From: Alkaliphilus hydrothermalis
Lineage (GTDB): Bacteria; Bacillota; Clostridia; Peptostreptococcales; Natronincolaceae
DNA length: 22,609 bases
Direction: 5' to 3'
NCBI RefSeq assembly: GCF_016908555.1
Contig: NZ_JAFBEE010000033.1
Span: 1 to 22,609, forward strand
Part shown: in pieces, positions 8,042-14,203 of the stretch
Numbering within the stretch: position 1 is the stretch's first letter
Layout of the letters: each line of letters opens with the position of its first letter
Made by a program: the position numbers and the translations under genes
The notes under the pieces: generated by a model
Seen by the model: only the letters and a program-made list of their open reading frames with translations
Databases searched by the model: none
What the model was told of the DNA's origin: nothing

Positions 8042-8788
8042 CTATAAATGATTAATCATACTGGCCATATAGCCAGCACCAAAACCGTTATCGATATTGA
8101 CAACAGCAGTACCGCTGGAGCAACTATTCAACATGGACAACAGGGGTGCCAGGCCTCCAAAGTTGGCACCATAGCCTACACTGGTGGGGACAGCGATTAC
8201 TGGTTTCTCCACTAGACCACCGATGACACTTCCAAGGGCCCCCTCCATCCCAGCTACAGCAATTACCACCTGTGCACCTCGAATAATATCAATGTTGGCA
8301 AATAGACGATGGATACCTGCCACACCAACATCATACACCCTCTCAACTTTATTACCCAATATCTCTGCTGTGATAGCAGCTTCTTCCGAAACAGGGATAT
8401 CAGAAGTTCCTCCTGTCACCACAACAATATAGGAGGAGGGGACTTCTTGTTCTTTTTGCTTGATGGTAATTGTCTTTGCAAGGGGATGGTATTGAACAAC
8501 TGGATAAAACGCTTTGATGGCTTCATACATTTCTTCTGTTGCTCTAGTGCCAAGAATATTGCTTCCTTTTTCCAGCATTGATTTAACGATTCCAACCACA
8601 TGTTCAGTGGTTTTACCTTGACAGTAGATGATTTCGGGATATCCTTGACGCAACTCCCTATGATGATCTACCTTTGCAAAACCAAGGTCCGAGAAGGGGA
8701 GTTGCTTCAAGTTTCCCACTGCCTCTTCGATGGAGATTCGATTGTCTTTAACCTTTTCCAACAGGTTTGTTAATTCTTTTGTATTCAT
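8042..8788 (-). CDS. larB: LarB, nickel-pincer cofactor biosynthesis carboxylase/hydrolase
   Basis: The 248-residue protein matches LarB in length and motifs. It has an N-terminal helical domain and a PurE-like C-terminal domain with VVVTGGTSDIPVSEEAA (122-138), VYDVGVAGIHRL (151-162), VAGMEGALGSVIGGL (178-192) and Cys223 in SMLNSCSSG, probably the cysteine that binds the substrate covalently in Lactiplantibacillus. LarB carboxylates the pyridinium ring of nicotinic acid adenine dinucleotide and releases AMP, giving pyridinium-3,5-biscarboxylic acid mononucleotide. AAGGGGTGA supports the ATG, and the gene begins 11 bases after larC. LarE, which adds sulfur, and LarA-family clients are not in this window, so the pathway must be completed elsewhere. 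Confidence 0.92.
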   Translation of the reverse strand: MNTKELTNLLEKVKDNRISIEEAVGNLKQLPFSDLGFAKVDHHRELRQGYPEIIYCQGKTTEHVVGIVKSMLEKGSNILGTRATEEMYEAIKAFYPVVQYHPLAKTITIKQKEQEVPSSYIVVVTGGTSDIPVSEEAAITAEILGNKVERVYDVGVAGIHRLFANIDIIRGAQVVIAVAGMEGALGSVIGGLVEKPVIAVPTSVGYGANFGGLAPLLSMLNSCSSGTAVVNIDNGFGAGYMASMINHL

Positions 8789-8799
8789 TCCGTCACCCC

Positions 8800-10035
8800 T
8801 TATTTCTTGTTTTGATATATCTTATTTACTGTGTCGTAGACTTGATTAAGTGGTAGCTTATGTTCTTTTGCTATCCGCCTACAATCCTCATATTCTGCCT
8901 TGTACTTAATTTCCTTTCCATTATAGGAAACGGTTTTGAAAGTCACTGATCCATAGGGGGTATCTATCATAACAAAGCTTCTCTTTAACATGGTTTTTTC
9001 TACATCATAGCTTCTAACCCCAATGGTGGAGGTCTCTAAAAATAGGATATTGAGCATATCCTCCATTAGTTCTTGACTACATAAAACGCTTAAGGTTGTG
9101 GCAGTACGTCCTTTTTTCATCACGATGGGGGTCATCCAAACATCCATTGCTCCAGCTTCAAATAGTCGCTCCATTATGTAGGGATATACCTCAGGATTAC
9201 TGTCATCAATATTACACTCTAACACCTTCGCTTGCTCCTTTTCAGTATAGGATAACCTCAAAGGGATATCTTCTACTTTTCCCAGGAATACTCGAAGGAC
9301 ATTAGGGATTGGATTGTCTCGACCACCAATGCCGTAACCGATCTTTTCTATAATAAAATCTTTATTATCGGAGAACTCATTGGCTAAAGCCTTAACAATG
9401 GCGGCACCAGTAGGGGTAGTAAGTTCCTTTTCTACACCGCCAGAAGTAATTTTGATTCCTTTTAAAATTTCCACAGTAGCTGGTGCAGGTACAGGGAATA
9501 TCCCGTGGGCACAATGAACAAATCCGCCACCAACAGCAATGGTTGAGAAGATTACCTTGTCAACCTTTAGACAATCTATACAAATGGCAGCACCGACAAT
9601 ATCAACAATGGAGTCGATAGCCCCAACTTCATGGAAATGAACATCATTAAGGCTTTTGCCATGGATTTTTGCTTCAGCTACAGCGATATGGTGGAACATT
9701 TCAAGGCTAATTTTTTTTACATGATCATTAAGTTGGCTATGATTAATGATTTTGGTAATGTCCTGTAAATTTCGGTGATGGTGGTCAAGGTGATGATCGT
9801 GTTGAAGGTGATGATGACTATGATTATGATTATGTTCATGAACTAGCTGTACTTTTGCTCTAGTTCCAGTGATGCCTTTTCTTTCATCACTGTAGACTTT
9901 TAGTTGATAACCAGATACCTTTAGTAAATCTAATTGTTGGCGTAGATATTCTTCTTTTACTCCGATATCCAACATTGCCCCAAGGAACATATCTCCGCTG
10001 ATACCAGAAAAACAATCAAAATAAAGTACTTTCAT
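8800..10035 (-). CDS. larC: LarC, nickel insertion protein for the nickel-pincer cofactor
   Basis: I place the start at the ATG giving MKVLYFDCFSGISGDM because CGGAGGTG lies just upstream; an ATG eight codons earlier lacks such a site. The 411-residue product is a continuous LarC, whereas in Lactiplantibacillus plantarum larC is split and needs a frameshift. LarC is a CTP-dependent cyclometallase that inserts nickel into the dithiolated pyridinium mononucleotide. Between residues 66 and 87 there are 13 histidines (VHEHNHNHSHHH, then HDHHLDHHH), a likely nickel-binding or storage loop. The motifs VHFHEVGAIDSIVDIVG and TTPTGAAIVKAL are characteristic. The gene is first in a larC-larB operon, preceded by a structured leader with a terminator. 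Confidence 0.92.
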   Translation of the reverse strand: MKVLYFDCFSGISGDMFLGAMLDIGVKEEYLRQQLDLLKVSGYQLKVYSDERKGITGTRAKVQLVHEHNHNHSHHHLQHDHHLDHHHRNLQDITKIINHSQLNDHVKKISLEMFHHIAVAEAKIHGKSLNDVHFHEVGAIDSIVDIVGAAICIDCLKVDKVIFSTIAVGGGFVHCAHGIFPVPAPATVEILKGIKITSGGVEKELTTPTGAAIVKALANEFSDNKDFIIEKIGYGIGGRDNPIPNVLRVFLGKVEDIPLRLSYTEKEQAKVLECNIDDSNPEVYPYIMERLFEAGAMDVWMTPIVMKKGRTATTLSVLCSQELMEDMLNILFLETSTIGVRSYDVEKTMLKRSFVMIDTPYGSVTFKTVSYNGKEIKYKAEYEDCRRIAKEHKLPLNQVYDTVNKIYQNKK

Positions 10036-10093
10036 ATTGCACCTCCGAAATTTTAGCATTTATTAAATGTGTAGATGATTTTTTAATACAAAA

Positions 10094-10135
10094 AACCATA
10101 AAAAATAGAGGGGTTTTCCTCTAACCTTCATGGTT
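10094..10135 (-). terminator. Nested terminator hairpin in the larC leader (candidate attenuator)
   Basis: On the minus strand TAGAGG (10123-10118) and CCTCTA (10111-10106) form a stem followed directly by six T (10105-10100). An outer pair AACCAT (10135-10130) and ATGGTT (10099-10094) encloses it and is followed by another T-run. The structure points toward larC, whose start is 59 bases downstream, and the gene on the other side is divergent. It can therefore only act inside the larC leader, which suggests transcription attenuation. Confidence 0.6.
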
Positions 10136-10142
10136 ACATAAT

Positions 10143-10326
10143 TGAAGTCTTCATAACTTCATAATAGGTGGGTTTTCTTCGTTTTCTCTTTTTTTATCAC
10201 AATGATTTAGGTGTGCATAATCAACGTAATTAGCTTTTCGTAAGCTGAATTTCATAAATCCAACACTAAGATAACTTATTCAACAAAAAAACCGAATTTC
10301 CTTCATCCATTTAAAAAACATGGATG
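10143..10326 (-). promoter_or_regulatory. Structured leader region upstream of larC
   Basis: Upstream of the terminator-like element lie three more small hairpins: TGAAGT/ACTTCA (10143-10148 and 10156-10161), AGCTT/AAGCT (10232-10236 and 10242-10246) and CATCCAT/ATGGATG (10304-10310 and 10320-10326). CTTCA (10126-10130) could pair with TGAAG (10143-10147) as an alternative to the first hairpin. I do not recognise the conserved core of a known riboswitch, including the nickel/cobalt (NiCo) class or a T-box. No strong promoter was identified on this strand. Confidence 0.35.
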
Positions 10327-10383
10327 CCAAATGCCTACTAATTACTATATCAAAAACCTATACTGCAAATAAAACGTATTGCA

Positions 10384-10389
10384 TATAAT
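10384..10389 (+). promoter_or_regulatory. Possible -10 element of the TspO-like gene
   Basis: A perfect TATAAT lies 85 bases before the chosen start. No good -35 hexamer sits 16-18 bases upstream, so this is only a candidate. Confidence 0.3.
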
Positions 10390-10473
10390 GGATATGAGTA
10401 GGTGTTAGGAATGATACGGAGATTATTGGCAATCCTTAAAGATAGTATATTATTTGCAAAGGGAGGGACTTTT

Positions 10474-11253
10474 ATGAGGAAAAATGTTTTTATTTTACAA
10501 ATCATGAATATCATTGCCTATATCGGAATGGTGGCTATTAATATATTGGCAAATGTTATACCAATAGGAGGGAACACCACTGGGGAAGTAGCAGAAATGT
10601 ATCCAAACCTATTTACTCCTGCCAATATTACATTCTCCATCTGGGGAGTAATCTATATTCTTTTAGGTGGATTTGTTATTTATCAGGGGAGGGATTTATT
10701 TTCAAATAAGAAGAAAAATCAATATTTTGTAGATCAAATTAGCTGGTGGTTTGTGGTTTCCTGTGCTGCAAACTTTAGTTGGATCCTTGCTTGGCACTAC
10801 AGAGAAATTCCTATATCCGTTATTTTGATGTTGGTTCTGTTATTTTCTTTACTGAAGATCTATCAGAACTTAAATGTCGGAAGGGTTGTTGTTCCAAAGA
10901 GAATTCGATTCTTCGTCCATGCTCCATTTCAAATTTACTTAGGTTGGATTACTATTGCTACAATAGCAAATTTTACAACCCTATTTGTGTACTTAGGTTG
11001 GGATGGTTTTGGAGCTTCAGCAGTTATTTGGACCATAAGTATGTTGATCATCGGAACGTTAATCACCCGTTATGTATTGGTTAACAAAAGGGATACCCTC
11101 TATAGCCTTGTTATTTTATGGTCTTACTTAGGAATCGTTATTAAAAGACTTGGAGCAGAAGTACGGTATTCAAGTATCATTGTGACGGCAATCCTTTGTA
11201 TGGCGGTGATTGTGTTTTATTTGACCCCTAGGGAGGGTAGGGAAATTAATTAA
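10474..11253 (+). CDS. Tryptophan-rich TspO/MBR-like integral membrane protein
   Basis: I choose the ATG giving MRKNVFILQIMN because AAAGGGAGGG lies seven bases upstream; an upstream ATG at 10402 lacks a comparable site. The 259-residue product is mostly hydrophobic, with about seven or eight predicted membrane helices, and is rich in Trp (SIWGVIY, SWWFV, SWILAWHY, LGWITIA, LGWDGF). The segment PNLFTPANITFSIWGVIYIL resembles the TPxxxFxIWxxxY signature of TspO/MBR proteins, which bind tetrapyrroles or sterol-like ligands. Classical TspO has about 160 residues and five helices, so this is a longer, divergent relation and its ligand is unknown. It is monocistronic and divergent from larC; no clear terminator follows it. 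Confidence 0.6.
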   Translation: MRKNVFILQIMNIIAYIGMVAINILANVIPIGGNTTGEVAEMYPNLFTPANITFSIWGVIYILLGGFVIYQGRDLFSNKKKNQYFVDQISWWFVVSCAANFSWILAWHYREIPISVILMLVLLFSLLKIYQNLNVGRVVVPKRIRFFVHAPFQIYLGWITIATIANFTTLFVYLGWDGFGASAVIWTISMLIIGTLITRYVLVNKRDTLYSLVILWSYLGIVIKRLGAEVRYSSIIVTAILCMAVIVFYLTPREGREIN

Positions 11254-11354
11254 TATGATTAAATGTTATAAAAAAAATCAATACCCAACCTGTCCACCAT
11301 AGATATATATTATTGGAGAAAACAATCTACTTATGATAGTATTTCATAGTAAAG

Positions 11355-11383
11355 TTGTAAAAATATTTTGTAATTTATATATC
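11355..11383 (+). promoter_or_regulatory. Weak candidate promoter for the dehydratase remnant
   Basis: TTGTAA (11355-11360) and TATATC (11378-11383) are 17 bases apart and lie just upstream of a strong ribosome binding site. The hexamers match the consensus only partly. Confidence 0.35.
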
Positions 11384-11398
11384 TAAGGGGGAAGTACA

Positions 11399-11503
11399 TT
11401 GAGACCGTCAATTATGGAAAAAGTCGAAGGATTAAGGGGAGTTAATTCTGTTAAGATTAAAGAGGCCAGCGAAGCAGGAAAGAAAATCGTAGGAATGTAT
11501 TAA
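11399..11503 (+). pseudogene. N-terminal remnant of a 2-hydroxyacyl-CoA dehydratase-type reductase
   Basis: A TTG start preceded by AAGGGGGAAG opens a 34-codon frame. Its end (VKIKEASEAGKKIVGMY) resembles the N-terminal segment of the HgdB/FldC/BcrC-like family (including double-cubane-cluster reductases), which typically reads KxAKExGKKVVGxYC and continues for about 350 residues with iron-sulfur cysteines. Here translation stops exactly where the first conserved cysteine would come, and nothing similar follows in any frame before a terminator 26 bases later. The simplest reading is an internal deletion that kept the 5' end and the terminator. The alternative is a genuine 34-residue peptide, since the ribosome binding site is intact. 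Family assignment is from memory of the motif and is moderate. Confidence 0.5.
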
Positions 11504-11528
11504 AAAATAGAAAGAAGAAAAATGAAAA

Positions 11529-11575
11529 CCCCAGCTAAAAAGTAGTGGTATGCTAACTGATTTGCTGGGGCTTTA
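11529..11575 (+). terminator. Terminator after the dehydratase remnant
   Basis: CCCCAGC (11529-11535) pairs with GCTGGGG (11564-11570), followed by CTTTATT. The 28-base loop can form minor internal pairs. Outer A/T pairs extend the stem. Confidence 0.65.
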
Positions 11576-11626
11576 TTAGATGGCATTGATTTGCTGTTTT
11601 TAAAATATATTTGTTTTGGTCGTCAG

Positions 11627-12277
11627 CTAAAATTTGAAATAGTATTTTCGTTTCTTCTTCACTTTTAAATGATTTATGAATAAAGCAATCATAATCGACA
11701 TAGGCAAACCAGCCATTAATAACACCCTTCTATGAAGAGGCATGTAGTCCCAAAATCCTTCCTTGAGGGCTTCGTAAACTTCTTTTAATTCTTCTTGAGG
11801 TAACTGTAGTTTATTAGTCCCATCTTCATTTCTTACCAAAAGAGCATTAGATTTTTGTTCGATTTTATTTTCTGTTTTACCCTCATAGTCAACCCAAAAA
11901 TGACTTAGGGAGAAGCTTTGTCGATAGGGGATGCCCTTAGCTTCAAAGATGGAGGCTAGAACAACAAATCGACTTTTGCAATCCCCTGTGCCTTTCGCAA
12001 TGACCTCTTCAGCTTTTGGGAAATAGAAGGGAACCCCATAGGTTTGCCAGTCATATTGATAGGGGATAATGTTCAATACATAGGTTTCAATTTCCTTAGG
12101 ATCGTGGGGGGTATCCTCTAGTAGATGGGCAATCGCCGACGGATTAATCTCTGGGTTAAAGATACGATAGATGGAAACCCCTAAACGATAAGGATTGGGG
12201 TATAACACAAATAGATTCCATAGAAGGAAGATCACTAAGAAACGGAGTATAAATTTGGCTTTATGAGCTCTTCCCAT
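11627..12277 (-). CDS. Membrane-anchored transglutaminase-like protein
   Basis: This 216-residue protein has an N-terminal hydrophobic helix (about 9-27), a transglutaminase-like core and a C-terminal hydrophobic helix (about 184-203) followed by a Lys-rich tail. The core contains Cys100 in GTGDCKSRFVVLASIF and His126 in SLSHFWVDYEG, with Asp130 a possible third member, matching the Cys-His-Asp order of the transglutaminase/peptidase superfamily. Bacterial members act as peptidases or cross-linkers, and the substrate here is unknown. Charged ends suggest both termini are cytoplasmic with the core outside, but topology is not certain. GGGGGAGA supports the ATG. The gene appears monocistronic. 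Confidence 0.72.
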   Translation of the reverse strand: MGRAHKAKFILRFLVIFLLWNLFVLYPNPYRLGVSIYRIFNPEINPSAIAHLLEDTPHDPKEIETYVLNIIPYQYDWQTYGVPFYFPKAEEVIAKGTGDCKSRFVVLASIFEAKGIPYRQSFSLSHFWVDYEGKTENKIEQKSNALLVRNEDGTNKLQLPQEELKEVYEALKEGFWDYMPLHRRVLLMAGLPMSIMIALFINHLKVKKKRKYYFKF

Positions 12278-12533
12278 GATATTCTCCCCCTTTATATTTA
12301 ATATACTTTCTTATAAGTCAACATAGCTTATTTTAGCACAGTTTTGGGTAATGTACAAAGATTATGTAAATTTAGATTCTTTAACTTAAAGTTGGTGTTA
12401 TTTTTCTTAAGGGGGGGGACCCGTGTAAAGGGCTAGGTATGGGTTAAAGTTAATTGTTAATAATAAATATATTTAAAAACAACGGTGAAAATAACAGTAA
12501 AATCATAAAATAATGTTAGAAGGAGGAATTTCA

Positions 12534-13034
12534 ATGGATGTACTTACCCACGGTTTATGGGGTGGTCTATTTTGTGGCAAGAAAAAGGGCTTATTTAAGT
12601 ATGCTGTGATCTTTGGATTATTGCCTGATTTAATTGTGTTTCTACCCCACACCATTATGGAACTAGTAATGGGTAATGTTGTGATGGGTAAACCAGCGTT
12701 AGAGAGTTTTGATCACTGGGTGTTTGTTTTGTATAATTTTACCCATAGCTTAGTGGTGGCAGCGATTCTCTGGACTATGATAAGGAAGATTTGGGGGAAG
12801 GAGATTTCAATAGCCTTTTTAGCATGGCCCCTCCACATACTAATGGATATTCCAACCCATTCTGCTGATTTTTTTCCTACGAAGTTTTTATATCCATTAA
12901 GCCATCTACACATTGACGGAGTAGGTTGGTCTCATCCATATATTTTGGCAACTAATTATACTTTGCTAGTTTTACTATATGGAGTTCATTTGTATAAAAA
13001 TAAGAGAAGGAGCTATAGAAAAACAGAAGTATAG
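12534..13034 (+). CDS. Membrane-bound metal-dependent hydrolase-like protein (YdjM/DUF457 type)
   Basis: I choose the ATG giving MDVLTHGLWGG, preceded by AGAAGGAGG. The 166-residue product has four or so membrane segments and polar residues typical of the DUF457/YdjM/phospholipase C-like superfamily: His6 near the start (LTHGLWGG), GLLPDL near residue 32, FTHS around 71-74, and WPLHILMDIPTH around 99-110. These His/Asp positions probably bind a metal. The family is annotated as a putative hydrolase and its substrate is not known. It lies alone, 257 bases from the divergent transglutaminase-like gene, and upstream of but separate from the xpt transcript. Confidence 0.65.
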   Translation: MDVLTHGLWGGLFCGKKKGLFKYAVIFGLLPDLIVFLPHTIMELVMGNVVMGKPALESFDHWVFVLYNFTHSLVVAAILWTMIRKIWGKEISIAFLAWPLHILMDIPTHSADFFPTKFLYPLSHLHIDGVGWSHPYILATNYTLLVLLYGVHLYKNKRRSYRKTEV

Positions 13035-13048
13035 TGATTAAATTATAC

Positions 13049-13124
13049 ATAGTTCGTATTTTAAAGGTAAAATAACTTGATTAGCATCTTGATAGAGTAT
13101 ATAATAGAATTATATACGAACTAT
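13049..13124. repeat. Perfect 11-bp inverted repeat, 54 bp apart
   Basis: ATAGTTCGTAT (13049-13059) and ATACGAACTAT (13114-13124) are exact reverse complements. They start 14 bases after the hydrolase stop codon. The inner 54 bases are AT-rich without a coding frame. The half-site contains GTTCG, but spacing and orientation do not match the Bacillus PurBox pair, so I do not call it a PurR site. It may be a transcript-end stem, a small mobile remnant or an operator pair. Confidence 0.5.
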
Positions 13125-13247
13125 AAATTTTAAAATAGCAATTTTATTCGAAATTACATCCGATGAGTTTTGGCATGAGCCCCGTTAAATATCCAACAAA
13201 TAAGAAGGTTAGCTTTTTAAAAACATGTCGATTCTTGTAAAAACAAC

Positions 13248-13276
13248 TTGATTTTTGCTGACTATTGATATAGAAT
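13248..13276 (+). promoter_or_regulatory. Promoter of the guanine riboswitch-xpt operon
   Basis: TTGATT (13248-13253) and TAGAAT (13271-13276) are separated by exactly 17 bases, a good sigma-A-type promoter. It starts transcription about 35 bases before the riboswitch aptamer. Confidence 0.65.
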
Positions 13277-13315
13277 AAATTCTAAGAATTTTGAGTCGTA
13301 AAAACTTCATAAAGA

Positions 13316-13535
13316 ATCTCGTATAATGTTGGTGATATGGACCAAGAGTTTCTACCGGGCTACCGTTAATGGCCTGACTACGGGTGGTATTATTTGTTTG
13401 ATTTTATAAAAAGAGTCATGATTGGTGTTTACATTTTACTATATATGGTAAAAACACAAATCAATGATGATTTTTTGAGTCAATGAAATGAGTTTCCAAC
13501 CCTGTAGTTAAAATCTACGGGGTTTTGTTTTTTTT
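13316..13535 (+). promoter_or_regulatory. Guanine-class purine riboswitch with terminator
   Basis: The aptamer shows P1 CTCGTA/TACGGG (13318-13323, 13379-13384), P2 TTGGT/ACCAA (13329-13333, 13341-13345) with loop GATATGG, the conserved core AGTTTCTACC, and P3 CGGGC/GCCTG (13356-13360, 13372-13376) with loop ACCGTTAAT. The specificity base is C13378 (GACTA), as in guanine/hypoxanthine sensors; adenine sensors have T. The expression platform ends in a terminator with arms CCCTGTAG (13500-13507) and CTACGGGG (13515-13522) plus a long T-run. The P1 3' strand carries the same CTACGGG as the terminator's 3' arm, so CCCTGTAG can pair with either. Guanine binding should stabilise P1, free the terminator and turn off xpt and the permease. 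Confidence 0.95.
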
Positions 13536-13577
13536 GAATTCGAAGTATGTCAGCGGATTTAAGGGGAGGAAAAGGAT

Positions 13578-14162
13578 ATGGAATTATTAAAGAAAAAAAT
13601 CATGGAAGTTGGAAGGGTTGAAGCGGGAGGAGTCCTGAAAGTTGATAGCTTCCTCAATCACCAATTGGATATAGAATTATTAAATGAAGTTGGTAAAGAG
13701 TTTAAGAAGAGATTTGAGGGGAAGAAGGTTACTAAAATTCTAACTGCAGAGGTTTCTGGAATCGCAATTGCAGTATTGGCAGGACAGTACTTTAATGTTC
13801 CAGTGGTCTTTGCAAAGAAAACAGAGTCAAAGAACTTAGACAAGGATACATTTCAAGGGGAAGTATACTCATATACGAAGGAAAAACATTATAAAATCAG
13901 AGTTTCTAAGCGTTATTTAGACAGTAGTGACCATGTCCTTATCATTGATGATTTTTTAGCCAATGGACAAGCGCTGCTAGGGTTAAAGCAAATAGTTGAT
14001 GAAGCAAAGGCTCAACTAGTGGGAGCTGGTATTGTTATTGAAAAAGGATTTCAAAAAGGTGGGCAGTTAGCCAAGGAAGCCAACATTCATGTGGAATCCC
14101 TAGCTATTATTAGCAGTATGGAGGACGGAAAAATTAGTTTTAAAGAGCCGTCTCAAGAGTAA
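13578..14162 (+). CDS. xpt: Xanthine phosphoribosyltransferase
   Basis: The 194-residue protein matches Xpt in length and sequence: SFLNHQLD (24-31) for xanthine recognition, LTAEVSGIAIAVLAGQ (55-70), FAKK at 78-81 and the PRPP-binding motif VLIIDDFLANGQA (120-132). It converts xanthine and PRPP to XMP for purine salvage. AGGGGAGG precedes the ATG, and the start lies 42 bases after the riboswitch T-run. With the permease 41 bases downstream it forms an uptake and salvage operon, as xpt-pbuX does in Bacillus. Confidence 0.95.
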   Translation: MELLKKKIMEVGRVEAGGVLKVDSFLNHQLDIELLNEVGKEFKKRFEGKKVTKILTAEVSGIAIAVLAGQYFNVPVVFAKKTESKNLDKDTFQGEVYSYTKEKHYKIRVSKRYLDSSDHVLIIDDFLANGQALLGLKQIVDEAKAQLVGAGIVIEKGFQKGGQLAKEANIHVESLAIISSMEDGKISFKEPSQE

Positions 14163-14203
14163 CACATCGAAAAATCATAATTCTAAGAAGGGGGTTATTA
14201 AAA

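Noticed and set aside
10036..10400. NiCo riboswitch or T-box upstream of larC
   Set aside because: I could not find the conserved NiCo junction bases or the T-box sequence, so only an unclassified structured leader is claimed.
13049..13124. PurR-type PurBox pair upstream of xpt
   Set aside because: The half-sites contain GTTCG/CGAAC, but the 54-base gap and orientation differ from the Bacillus PurBox arrangement, and control by the riboswitch already explains the operon.
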